From Endomychus coccineus (Eukaryota > Arthropoda > Insecta > Coleoptera > Endomychidae), in NCBI GenBank assembly GCA_958510875.1, contig OY294070.1:44291299-44355298 (forward strand): 64,000 nt of DNA, written 5' to 3'. Both the position numbers and the translations under genes were made by a program. Shown piece after piece: positions 46,449 through 57,462 of the stretch. The notes below the pieces were generated by a model that was not told where the DNA came from, made no database searches, and was given only the letters and a program-made list of their open reading frames with translations. Within the stretch, counting starts at the first letter, position 1; every line of letters starts with the position of its first letter.

Positions 46449-46660
46449 CCACGAGAGATTCCAGATAGGCTGACTAGACGAGCTCAAACTAGTCACCCCT
46501 TCATTGTCAAGCTCGAAACCTGCAGAACTTCTTCCCACCAGACTTCATTTTTTTATCGAACAGCGAAGTTGTGGAACTCTTTACCTAATGAGGTTTCCCT
46601 ATTTCTATAACCTCCAAACTTTCAAGAAAAAACAATCCACCGCTGGCTCACACAATGTTT
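46449..46660 (+). pseudogene. LINE reverse transcriptase C-terminal fragment, part 2
   Basis: The same LINE continues after the insertion: R-E-I-P-D-R-L-T-R-R-A-Q-T-S-H-P-F, then F-F-Y-R-T-A-K-L-W-N-S-L-P-N-E-V. R-T-A-K-L-W-N-S-L-P is a hallmark of the C-terminal end of many CR1/Jockey-type reverse transcriptases. A stop follows S-L-F-L near 46606, and decayed sequence with I-H-R-W-L follows. No poly(A) or 3' end could be fixed. Confidence 0.8.
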
Positions 46661-47286
46661 TTCGAACATTATAGATTTTCTTCTCGTGTAGTCAAAGTAT
46701 AAAAAAAAAATTGAAACGCGTGTAAAGTAAGGAAATCTGTGTAACAGATTTGAGATCTAAAGATATGCTTCCGGTATTTTGCAAAATTAGACATACAGAT
46801 AACTACAGCAAAGAAATACCATCAACAATGAGGAATCTTCAACTCCTCACCCCTCTATAAAAAGTTCCCAGTAACAAAATGAAAATTGTCAATAAAAATT
46901 GTTAATTTTAATATTTAAGAATGATGTTTGTTTAAATTTCTCATTTTGGTCATTATTCCTAGAGATTCATATTTCCATATTTAAGTATTCAAAACTGTTA
47001 TTTCTACAACATTTTTCATTAATTTTGTTACACTTTACTATAATACAAAATACTGTTGGAATAACAATTTTTTTTGAAAAGAGCCGTAATTGATATACGT
47101 TTTTCGATACAGGTTTTATAATATTTTGCAAATAAAGAATGAATAGTAATAAATTTTTGCTTTATTCCATTTCCTGAAAGATTATTGTAAAACTAACAGT
47201 TTCAAAGTTTTTCATATTGCGTACAATTTAGTTTTTGAACATATTTTTCTTAAAAAAATACCCTCAGCCAATAAAATTCAACGGAA
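46661..47286. other. AT-rich, no gene seen
   Basis: No family motif, inverted ends or tandem repeat was recognised. Confidence 0.45.
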
Positions 47287-47829
47287 TAGGTCACATTAAC
47301 ACGTATGTTTACTATCTTTTCGTTTTTACGTACGTTTCGGTATCACCACCATCATCAGAAGACGTATAGAACATAATCAGAATCTAAAACTGGATTTCTT
47401 AAAACTAATTGTACTAAGCACAAAGCGTCTTTAACGCATTAATTCCGAGTAAAAATACCCGAATAATTGAAATTGTGACACAATTAATGTTCAAAGTATA
47501 TGGACATGTATTACAAAAACCACTGAAGAGGTAATTTTTCAATAGCGAAAGAAGTAATCTCATGAAATGTGAGAAATAGACTGAGAACAGATTCTTACTA
47601 GTTCAAAGTACCTACTTTCCAACCAGATGATAAAGATTTATGAACTAAGATAGGAAAGGTTGCCAGACCATACTAAGAATTATTGTTTCTTTAGCATTCT
47701 ACATAAATACACTTTTAACATTATAAAGAAGTAAGTAGGAGTTTGTAAGGGTTTAATTTGTTAAAATTTGACTTACTGATTGTACATCAGGTCTATGACT
47801 ACAACACTTAACGTTACGTTTTATGTGAA

Positions 47830-48012
47830 TCATTTCCATGATATATGATTGGTTTCTTTAGGTAAAATATTAACATTTTTATAATCGAACTGGTGGTTAT
47901 AATCAAAACAATGTTTAGCAAGAGCGCTGGAGTTTTCCAAGTTTTTATTTTTAGGACATACTTATGGCCATACATACATTTTGTCAATATTGTTAAGATT
48001 CGCAACCTACAT
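47830..48012 (-). pseudogene. Penelope-type GIY-YIG endonuclease fragment (leftward)
   Basis: On the minus strand one frame reads C-E-S-Y-N-I-D-K-M-Y-V-W, then N-K-N-L-E, S-A-L-A-K-H-C-F-D-Y-N-H-Q-F-D-Y and K-N-V-N-I-L. This matches the Y-I-G...A-L-x-x-H...H-x-F-D-F...V-x-I-L order of the GIY-YIG nuclease that ends Penelope-like element proteins. The Y-I-G core is altered and stops interrupt the frame. The left arm of the inverted repeat follows it. Confidence 0.6.
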
Positions 48013-48337
48013 TTAATTTATATACCGTGTGGTTTTGTTTATCTTTAGGTATTCAAGGATTTGGAAACTATTTACGAACTCAGCAGATTTATGCGCAACA
48101 TTTATATCCTATTTTTTTTTAATTTCTCAATTTTCTCTGAGGTGTCCGGGATTTATGGTAATGTAATAAAATCATTTTTATACAAATCTGTATTATTTAA
48201 ATATGAGGAACCATTATAGATTTTGTTTATTCTTTCTTTAATCATGGGGTTAAAACATATCTTGGGTAGCTATTCATTTCCAGTATAACTTTAGAAACGA
48301 AATTTCAAAAAAGTTCGTAATACACTGGGAATGATGA

Positions 48338-48529
48338 ATGAATTATAACACATCTATCCTGCAAATCATTCACTTAAAACATGGCCCTAAGTCTGTAAAT
48401 AATAGAACTGAGGTACAATCATTAAGTCAAATGTATACAAATTTAATTAATCAAGTCCTTGCAAATTCCTACGTACGTCTTTGTAATTTTAAAAATGTTG
48501 AAAATTCAATAATTCTAAGTACGGTGTGA
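48338..48529 (+). pseudogene. Penelope-type protein C-terminal fragment (rightward)
   Basis: The frame contains H-G-P-K-S-V-N-N-R-T-E-V-Q-S-L-S-Q-M-Y-T-N-L-I, the segment that follows the nuclease core in the same protein family (N-x-x-x-x-V-x-x-L-S-x-x-Y). It is followed by the right arm of the inverted repeat. It comes from a separate copy, or an inverted duplicate, of the leftward fragment's family. Confidence 0.55.
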
Positions 48530-48858
48530 CAACTTTTCCTATATTAGTTGATAAATCTAAAACATCTGGTTATGGAAGTATGTGGTTACTTTGCAGTGGT
48601 TTTTCAATCATATACTTTGAACATTAATTGCGTTACAATTTCAATTACTCGTGTTTTTGTTCGTTTCGGCAATGTAGGCATTCTCAATTAGAATTAATGC
48701 GATAAAGACGTGCTTAGTACAATTAGTTTCAAGAAATTCCATTTTAGATAGTGTTTATTTTTAATACGCATTATGATGATGGTCGAGAGAACGAAACGTT
48801 CTCTCACGTTACGTGATGACGCAACTATAGTGAACATAAGTGTTATTGTTACCTACTT

Positions 48859-49841
48859 CTCGAGAATTTACATATAATGTTGAGGATTCAATTTTATCAA
48901 AACCCGGACATATATTATTATTCAGTTTATTTATTTCGTTAAGAAATTCATCTTCTGTAACTAAATCTAAAAAGTTTGAATTTTGAATTGATTTAACTTC
49001 TTTGATATATGTGCTATTATTTTATTATAGATTTACCGACTTTCTGTCCGATGTCAATGAAGAAACTATTGAAGCTATTGGCAATAAGTTTGTAGTTACA
49101 TCATCTATTTCTATATTTAGGATTTCTAGTTTAGATATATTACTTTTTTATTGTGATTTGTTATTTCCCATATCTTTTATGATTGTATAAATTATTAGAA
49201 ATTTAATGTTATAGTAACTGCATTAGCTTTGATTTATCAAATCAAGAAATATTTCTGAATGAATACATATAATTTTTATTTTTTTTTCTGTTTTAACAGT
49301 TTTGTTGTGAAAGTTTCTATTCATAAATGTACCTACATACTCATATCTCACAATAATGTCCATTTAGACATTTGTCATTTTTTCATTAATAAATTGAATA
49401 AGCCCGGAATTGTGAATATTTTAGTAAGATAAAAATGGGCCATTGGAAGACAATGTACTAGATTTATGATTCGATATTTTGTCTTGAGAAACTATTGGAA
49501 GTATGATCTATTTTAGATATGATCTAAACATGTGGGGTTTAATTTTCTGCATTTCTAGATGATACGTCGATAATGATGGGATCAAACATCCTTATGACAT
49601 AATTCAACAATGCTTCTCCAATAAGAAATTCCTAATCCAGTTTACATTTTTTCTTAATTACATGACATATTATAAATGTAATGTCATTCATTTTATGTCT
49701 CAACCGTATGTGGTATTTGTTCATTAACATATAAAATCACACCAGTATCATTTAGTTATATACATTGTAAATTATTAAGATTACTATATATACTATACAG
49801 ATCAAGGTTATGAATAATAAAAGTAGAATCATAATTTCGAT
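48859..49841. other. AT-rich, no gene seen
   Basis: Only short frames are present. The one at 49002-49190 is hydrophobic and AT-driven. No repeat structure was recognised. Confidence 0.4.
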
Positions 49842-50292
49842 TATACAGGGTGTTCCATCTCAGACGAGCCACCTCGTATATTTCTTCTCCCATAGTGAGT
49901 GGAAAAATCTCCCGAAACACGTCGAACGGTTTTGTTTGGGGGACATCTTTTGACGTATATTTGAGGCTTGAACGAGCAGCCCCCTAATAGCGGGGGCTTC
50001 AACCCCTCAAAATTGAATAGGGGAGAGGGGTTGAGTAATACGTCATTTGAAAGGTCTTGGAAGCCTCTTTACAACGGTGTATGAAAAACGTAAATTTGAT
50101 GAACCGTTTTCGCCAAAAATTAATTTTGTTGCTCGAATGCGCCACCTTGAATATTTTGGTTATTTGTACAATGTACAAGCTCATTTTTATTAAGCCTTTT
50201 CTACAAACTTAAACAATCTTAAAAAAATCACATTCGTAAAAAAATTGAATTGTGTTGTCATGCTTACAATGAAAAAAATTAAATCTGCGTGT

Positions 50293-51133
50293 TTAAATCA
50301 AATGTTCAAATTGTCCTCCATTAACTTCCATACAATAATACAATCTTGACTGAAAACCGTCTCTAACATGGTTCAGCATAATTGGAGATATTTGACGACA
50401 CTCATTTACAATCGTTTTCTAATTGTTCAAGTATTAACGGATCAATCGAATTTTCCAACATTTCAAGATAAATTTCGCCATTTAAATTATCAGGAATAAA
50501 CAGAGATCCAATTAGGTGGTCTCCCAAAATTCCTACCCAAACGTTTAGCTTTTCCCGATGTTGAGTGTGAGCTTCTCGAAATACATGAGGATTTGTATCG
50601 CTCCAAATTCTACAGTTATGCCGGTTAACCTCTCCATTAAGTAAAAAAGTGCATTCGTCAGAAAAGCAAACGATGTACAAGAAATTTAGGTTATTGTTGA
50701 TACGCTCGACCATAATTTCGGAAAACTCTTCCCTTCGATCCCAATCATCATCTTTTAATTCCTGAATTAATTTAATTTTGTACGGATGGAACTTGTGTTT
50801 ATGTAAAATTCTGAAAACGTTAGATTGGCTAATACCGGAAGCTGCAGAAAGTTGTCGTACAGATTGCGTGTTTGGCATAAGTTGGACATGTCCCAATACC
50901 GCCACAGCTGCTCCTTGATCATTAACAATTCCAATGGGTGCCCTTTTTTATCCATTACTGAACCCGTCTCCACAAATTTTGATAATTTTGATAATTTTGA
51001 TATTTTGATACTTATGGCGAACGCTACGTTCAGGATGGTTTTCGTTAAATATCTTTGCAGCCGCTCGGGCATAATTATGATTTTGGTAATAAAGGCTAAT
51101 CAGGTCAACACGTTCTTGCAATGTGTACACCAT
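50293..51133 (-). pseudogene. Mariner-like transposase with internal deletion
   Basis: The gene reads leftward from the ATG at 51133 (M-V-Y-T-L-Q-E-R-V-D-L-I-S-L-Y-Y-Q-N) to the TAA at 50295-50293. The helix-turn-helix part includes A-A-K-I-F-N-E-N-H-P-E-R. A frameshift leads into F-V-E-T-G-S-V-M-D-K-K, then S-G-I-S-Q-S-N-V-F-R-I-L. The first catalytic aspartate is in C-F-S-D-E-C-T-F. Near 50408 the protein jumps from E-Q-L-E-N-D to the final C-terminal block, so the second and third catalytic positions are deleted. The related copy at 9434-10404 still has that part, in shifted frames. A local ATTTTGATA-type expansion near 50980-51010 adds a frameshift. Inactive. Confidence 0.8.
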
Positions 51134-51565
51134 ATTTTTGAAATTTTAAACAAATCAGCAAAGTAGTAACTCAACAGATTGATTAAAATCATGAAATGAT
51201 CGAAGAAACGTTGAAACCAGATAAACACCTTCTAAGAACAAAAAATGAAGGCAACATAAAGCGAGGCGCAAACTGGAGCGGTGGCGGGTGCGGTGGCGGG
51301 CGCGGTGGCGATTTTAAAGCGGACAAGACATCCGCACACCAGAGCGTTCGTTCGCCAACATTCAGTTCAGCGTTCGAAATACATCAACAAATTGTTCCGT
51401 ATTTTAATAATAATTAGAAACTGTATTATTAGTATTGTTCCGCTGTTAGTCTTAAAAAGAATAAGACTGCAAAAAAAACCATGTATTTTCACTTAAACCA
51501 TTTACAGAAGCAGCTATTTCGTCCTATATGTTATCTTTCTTCTTTATGTTTTTATACACCGCATG

Positions 51566-52898
51566 CAGGCCCGTAGCCAGAAATTTGGGTTGGGGGGGGG
51601 GGGGGGCAAAACGTAGTAATAATTGTTTGGGGGGCCGGGGGGCGGAAATGGTTGATGGGTGTCTTGCAAGGATATTTGTTATTAAAGTTGGACTCATTAG
51701 TGAAAAACTGCTTTATTGTTATTAATATCATCACTGTATTTTAATTGTCAGTCAAGCACATACACATCAATTGTCAAACTGAAACGTCAATTTCAGTAGA
51801 CAAAATTTAAAATTTTAACTTTCGCGATTTCTTTGCTGCCATAATCTCAAGAACCTTATTCGGATCGATACCTAAGTCACCATGAATTGACAGTACGGCG
51901 AGTGCACTAAGTCTTTCGTTGCCCGTTGAGTTACGTAAGTAAGTCTTGATTCTTTTCATTGTCGAAAATGACCATTCCACACTTGCCGTTGTGACCTGAA
52001 GAGTTGCCAAAACTGTTAATAGATATTTGATTGTTGGAAATCTGCTCTTGTCACAAAAATCCAATACTTGTTAAGCCTCGGCATCTTTCTCGAGTCCCGA
52101 TAATTTCTCACACCACAACTTATACACAGCTTTTACAGCGGATTCTGAGACTCGATCATCAAAGTATGGCGAAAGATGATGCAAGTCATCTACTTTTTCA
52201 ATTACAGCAAATCCAGGGAGAAGTATCTGTAAGCTTGATAAGATTCCCGCGTTCTCATTAAGAAGTTTGTCAGACAAATTCTGAATCAGCGTATCGAGGC
52301 AAGGAATAAAAACAGCAGACCGAAAGTACGATTCAACAGAGTCTGTTTGATGATTGGAACGAGTTGTTTGCTTCGACGTGAGTCTCGGAACTTTCAGCTC
52401 CATATCGAATGTATCGTTTGCAAGCTTTTCAGCTTCTATAAAAATTTTGCTGAACGATACTTCTGCAGTTTTTCGTTCTTCTTGAAGCATATTCACGATT
52501 TCATGAACATGCTCTACTGCTGATGCCAAATCACATGACTTTTCTTGCAGTTGAACTGACAAAGGAAGCGTGAAGCTGAAAAGTCTGTTACCAGTAAACT
52601 GTGTGAAAACCAACACTTGTCTAGTAAAAGCGTATTTTATGTTTCACAAGCAATTTTTGATGATCGGATTCGAGATAATCGATCCAGAATTCCAGATCAA
52701 AAAGTAATCTTCTGTTCAAATGTTCTAATAGAGATATTATATATGTCTCACAGGCGTGAAGTTGTCATAAAAAATATGGCTTATTATCGATAGACATATT
52801 TTTAAAACATGATTCACATCTTTAGGAAAATTTTAGGGTTCACAGAATTTCGGGGCGGGGCCCGGGCCCGTCGGGCCCTACGGCTGGCTACGGGCCTG
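51566..52898 (-). mobile_element. Small hAT element, 1,333 bp, with 8-bp target duplication
   Basis: The ends are the perfect 15-bp inverted repeat caggcccgtagccag. The duplication accgcatg lies at 51558-51565 and 52899-52906. A run of 15 G follows the left end at 51592-51606. The interior holds only the C-terminal part of a transposase, so this is an internally deleted derivative. Confidence 0.95.
51807..52616 (-). pseudogene. hAT transposase C-terminal part with one stop
   Basis: The leftward frame from 52616 runs 270 codons to 51807 with a single TAA at 52073-52071. The first part is helical (V-E-H-V-H-E-I-V-N-M-L-Q-E-E-R) and then reads S-V-E-S-Y-F-R-S-A-V-F-I-P. The end is the hAT dimerisation domain: V-E-W-S-F-S-T-M-K-R-I-K-T-Y-L-R and L-S-A-L-A-V-L-S-I-H. 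The zinc finger and catalytic core of a complete hAT transposase are absent, which fits the 1.3-kb element size. It differs from the hAT at 34575-38064 in both ends and protein. The element would need a transposase supplied by another copy. Confidence 0.85.
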
Positions 52899-53560
52899 AC
52901 CGCATGAGATAAATCAAACTATCCGCGGAAGTCTACTATTCAAGATAAATCAAACAGAATTGGATACTCACGCACTTTTTCGAATAGTTTATCGGTGTCA
53001 CACATGTTTCTTATGCAAAATATCGCGCGAACTGACGAGCAAATGATGCATGCAGCGTTCTACCGCTGTCCGCAGCTGGGTAGCGGGCGCGTTCGTCAGT
53101 CCGCTCAGGTTAACACTCTTCCGTTTAATTTAATGAAAAGCGTTCGATCGCCACCGCCACCGCGCCCGCCACCGCACCCATGACCGCTCCAGTTTGCGCC
53201 TCGCTTAAGGAAATGTTTTGCTGTTTTTTTATTTATTAATTTGAGAGAATGTATTATTGTATGGAAGTCAATGGAGGACAATTTGAACATTTGATTTAAA
53301 CACGCAGATTTAATTTTTTTCATTGTAAGCATGACAACACAATTCCAAGACCTTTCAAATGACGTATTACTCAACCCCTCTCCCCTATTCAATTTTGAGG
53401 GGTTGAAGCGCCCCCTATTAGGGGGTTGCTCGTTCAAGCCTCAAATATACGTCAAAATATGTCCCCCAAACAAAATCATTCGACGTGTTTCGGGAGATTT
53501 TCCACTCACTATGGGATAAGAAATATACGGGGTGGGTCGTATGAGATGGAACACCTTGTA

Positions 53561-56149
53561 TAATTACAAATGGGTATCCCAAAATGTTCAAAATGTTTAT
53601 GCACACTACTTATATTAGTATTAGTGTGATATATATTAAATCTATTATACGATTTCATCGTCTCCGGATCGTCTCTTTTGCCTCAAATGCGTTTTTAACA
53701 TTGTTAGTTTTATTCCCTTATTATCAATGTTAGTCAGATAATGTTCCATACTTGTTATTCTCTTATATATTATAGGGAATTAAATAAATTTGAATAATGT
53801 AATTAATATGAATAAAAAGTAAGATAGATTTGTATATTTTTATAATGATGCTTTATGTTGTTAGTCTCATATTATATTCCAAATCAAAGAAAATGTAATC
53901 AATTAATATAATAATCAATATAATCTGATAGTACAAAACAATCTTAAATTAGCATGTTTGTTGTGATTATCTATTTTCTGAAGGGAAAGTCTGTAAATGT
54001 AGAAATATTTAGGTTAATGTAACAAATAAATGAAAAAATCACCTTCATCCACTAAAAATACTGCTAATGTTCTGAGGATCTTTCAGCTACCAAGTAAATC
54101 AGATTTATCTCCATATGAGGGTAATCTTGTATATACCCTACTAATTTCCTAATACATGGTAGCTGCAAGGTGCGCAGTACAGTATTTATAGTGGATAAGG
54201 TTTATTGTTTGTTATTTATAGAGTTATTCACGGTGTGAACGATTGTATAGTTTATAAGTAAATAAAGAAATGACGTGATAAATCACAATATCGCTGATAA
54301 CTTTTTGTTCTAAATAATATTGAATATAAAATGAAATATGAAGTAATGCAATTCAAACTAATAATTTGAAGAAAATCAAGTTAATTGCAAATATAAAAGA
54401 ATATTTTGAAGTTTGGAGAAATATGAATCACTCACGTCATCAATGTACTCCCATTTGTTTTATTTAAAATGATTTTCCACTACTTACACTTCCTTCCAAT
54501 GTTCGTTTAACCTTCTAATTCTATAAATACGTTTCCTCGGCTACTGCACACTATTCATTTATAAATTTTTCCTAAGCTAGTTAGCGGAAGTACCTGGATT
54601 GTGTTAGTTATTGTGGTATTAAAATATAAGTATTTTTTAAAGATTCTCTTATGAAAACAAATTCAAAATCAGCTTTCTTTTAAATTTTAGATAAAGCTAT
54701 ATCTTTTTGTACTTGCACCATCCTTGTAACATTTCTTCGATGTTAATTTTGGAACGTTTGCGAATATCTGATCAAACATTCAATTCTCGTTCAAAAATTG
54801 CATGTTAACCATTTCAGCGTATTTGAAATGAAACAATTTCATTTATTTATAAGTATCATTATATTACTAAGCATTATTTATCAACTGCAATTTCTCGGAA
54901 CAATCTTATCGAACGAAAAAGGAAAATCCTTAATTTTTTTTCTCAACCGGTCATTTTCATTGCATTGTTTGTTAACGGGTAAAGCTGTATTATTGCAAGG
55001 GGAAGATATTTTCAACATTTCATTTTTAATGTAATATCAGTTTTGTTCTTATTATTAGAATGGAACTTTTTATGGGACACCACAGGGGACGTTATTAATC
55101 GATACTGAGACTGAATCCGGAATTTTAACAAGTTGTTACACTTGGAAGTGTTAAGAAAGAATAGAGAGATAGATGTAAGTTAACCTAACCACAAACTAAT
55201 GTCAATTAAGAATTCTCTACTGATTTTTACTATTTTTGGCTCAACAAATTCGAAACTGGGAAACGGATCTGTTGGATTCAAAAAAGCATCTTTTAATTAT
55301 AGATAAATTTTACGAAAATTGTTGTGAAGTATTTAAATTCTTGAGTAAACAATTTTGAGGAATTTAAACAATTTAATTGGGTTTCATTAAATGGATAACT
55401 TGAATGGGCTTCCATCAAGATTTCTGCATAAATAATTAATAAACAATTAGGCAAAAATATAATTATGATTGATGATCTGTTTGATGAAGTTTCTCAAATC
55501 GATAACATTTTTGAAAAAACCGAAAAGGAATTAACAACCTCTACAGAAAAATGGAAATCTATATTCTCTATTACTATTGTGTTTCAATAATACAGATATT
55601 TACCGGAGAGTTTATCGAAAATTTTAATACGTGCTCGTTGGTTAAATCGGAGAAATGTATAAATGTATGCAGTATAACAAAATTTCTGGCAAGATTCTAG
55701 CACTAAAACTAAGAAAAATGATGAAATTTGATGGAGCAAGGTATATTTACTGCATCTTGTTTGTACAGCAGGTCTTAAACTCGTTATCCAAACTGATATT
55801 TTCTTCGAAAACAAGGAATGTCGATCATAATCAACTTCCTGCATTGGTTTGAATTTCAACTTTTAGTGAATCGTTATAGATAAAGCTAGTTATCACACTA
55901 ATTTAACGAATTAAATGTCACAAATGTCCCAAAGAAATGTGATATACAAGAATGGTTAAATAGAAATAGTAATATAAAATATGATAACACCTTCTTGAAA
56001 CTAATTGTTGAACTTTGTACAAGTGAATAAACCACAACCAGTATATGTCTGATATGTTATCTGAAATATGGACATCCATAAGTGTACAATCAAAAGATGC
56101 CAATGACTTCCTGAAATTTTTCGTTAATGAATAACCCCACACCATGAGG
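53561..56149. other. AT-rich, no gene recognised
   Basis: Frames here are short and of low complexity. The part from about 55918 could be the decayed N-terminal region of the transposase that follows, but no motif supports it. Confidence 0.4.
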
Positions 56150-57000
56150 TCAGAATAAAAGCATTCATTTGTGATGTACCTGCAAAATCTTACGTAAGAT
56201 GTGTTATGGGACAGTAGATATGACTCATGTTCGAAACGTAAAATTAAAGGTATTTGCATGGAAAGAAGGGTGTGTTTTCCAAAAGTAGACAATTTTACTT
56301 TGAGAAATGATTTAGATTTTAGGATTAAAGTTGATGAAAATCATTATACAGGAGCATCAGTTTTGGAAATGATTCCTGGACTTGATATGATCAAAGATTT
56401 TCCATTAGATTACATGCACTTAGCGTGTTTAGGAAACACAAACTGTGGATGAACGGAAAAGTTCCTACCAAATTGTCATTTCATCAAGTTCTGAATATAT
56501 CTAAATTCCTGTTAAATCAGGTTTCAAATATACCTTATGAATTTAGCCGTAAGTCAAGGTCACCAAATGAAGGTAGAAGGCAACTGCATTTCGTTTGTTT
56601 TTATTCTATTTAGGTCCTGTGGTTTTGAATAAGGTTCTAGATAGTGAGAAATATCTAAACTTCTATTCATGTGTCCGTGTTTTTTAATACAAAATCTAAG
56701 TGGCAACATAATGTTGAGTACAGTCAATGTTTACTGAAGTATTTTGTTGAAACTTTCATTATTTTGTATGGTCCCCAGATGTATCATAACCTATTACAGC
56801 TTAGTGATGATGTTAAAAGTTTCGGAGCATTAGGTATGTTCAGTGCTTTCCCTTTTCAGAACGAAATGAAGTGTTTGAAAAATCACATCTGCAAAACCGA
56901 TACTCCTTACAATACATCGAATTGTCAAAGAAGAAAACTTGAACAAACTAATCATAAACTCTCAATGATAACTCAGTAGATACTATAAAAAATAATTTAT
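56150..57000 (+). pseudogene. Tnp2/DUF4218-like transposase remnant
   Basis: Several frames together give I-K-A-F-I-C-D-V-P-A-K-S, R-R-V-C-F-P-K-V, I-P-G-L-D-M-I-K-D-F-P-L-D-Y-M-H-L-A-C-L-G, L-N-Q-V-S-N-I-P-Y-E-F-S-R-K-S-R-S, G-P-V-V-L-N-K-V-L and Q-L-S-D-D-V-K-S-F-G-A-L-G-M-F-S-A-F. The order (C-D-x-P-A...P-L-D-Y-M-H-L-x-C-L-G...F-A-R-K-P-R-S...D-V-K-x-F-G-P-L-x-x-F-S-A-F) is that of an abundant arthropod transposase family. At least three frame changes and several stops are present. The companion DUF4806-type gene follows at 57463, as in other copies I recall. Dead. Confidence 0.65.
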
Positions 57001-57462
57001 TGATCAATAATGAGGTGAAATTATTAGTTCAGAGAATGTTAAAACTATAACACCTTTCTGAATCTCCTTGCAAGTCTTCCGAATTGGGAATATTTCTTGC
57101 TGGTGACTTTGGTTTACCTGAATTAATACATTCTCGAGACATCTCTCATAAATGTATGAAATTAGATTTTGAAGAAAAGTGTGTTATTGTTCCAATGTAT
57201 CATTCTGAATATGTAAAGAGAATTCATGTTATTATGCATAGCTGATCATGCCAAAAGAAATAATCAGCTATGTATTATAACATTTCCAAAAAAATAGCTC
57301 ACATCATTGTATCTAAGGGTATATTATTTTGATATACAACTTCTTAGAATTGTATTGTTATCTAATTTATCGGTCCATCGTATAAAAGGTTGTTGATAGG
57401 TTTATCAGGAAGGAATAACAGCAGGATAGAAAATTTCTAGATTTTTATTGAATAACTCAAAA

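Larger units (their letters stand above)
47287..48858. mobile_element. Two Penelope-like 3' ends in opposite orientation
   Basis: Inverted arms of about 240 bp (47287-47530 and 48590-48858) share acttatgttcactat-like outer sequence, ctaattgtactaagcac and ttaatgttcaaagtatatg. Between them lie a leftward and a rightward GIY-YIG-type fragment, each reading towards its own arm. The arms are therefore the terminal regions of two Penelope-like copies joined head to head, not ordinary transposon ends. A related single end occurs at 62068-62320. Confidence 0.65.
51259..53204. mobile_element. GC-rich inverted-repeat element, host of the small hAT
   Basis: The ends aagcgaggcgcaaactggag and its inverted counterpart (ending gcgcctcgctt at 53204) are followed on both sides by GC-rich ggcggg / gcggtgg repeats. 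Without its hAT insertion the element is about 610 bp and has no gene, so it is non-autonomous. Flanks aaggcaac and aaggaaat may be a decayed 8-bp duplication, but this is weak. It lies inside the foldback mariner. Confidence 0.7.
49844..53560 (-). mobile_element. Foldback mariner-like element carrying nested insertions
   Basis: The left end is TA then tacagggtgttccatctcag. The right end is its inverted counterpart ending at 53560 and followed by TA. The inverted sequence continues for more than 200 bp, skips about 175 bp of the left arm, then continues into the 3' end of the transposase gene (M-E-V-N-G-G-Q-F-E-H-L-I appears on both arms). Both arms thus come from the 3' end of the element. 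The right arm is interrupted inward at 53204 by the GC-rich element. Confidence 0.8.

Noticed and set aside
44990..46450. Assignment of the 1.45-kb insertion to Tc1/mariner by its flanking TA
   Set aside because: Frame restoration of the split LINE favours a CCA duplication; the TA reading leaves a frameshift, so superfamily is left open.
46899..47093. Hydrophobic frame that might be a membrane protein
   Set aside because: TTT/ATT-rich DNA yields phenylalanine, leucine and isoleucine by composition alone.
51196..51496. Glycine-rich frames at the GC-rich element end
   Set aside because: They derive from ggcggg repeats of the inverted end; no protein family is suggested.
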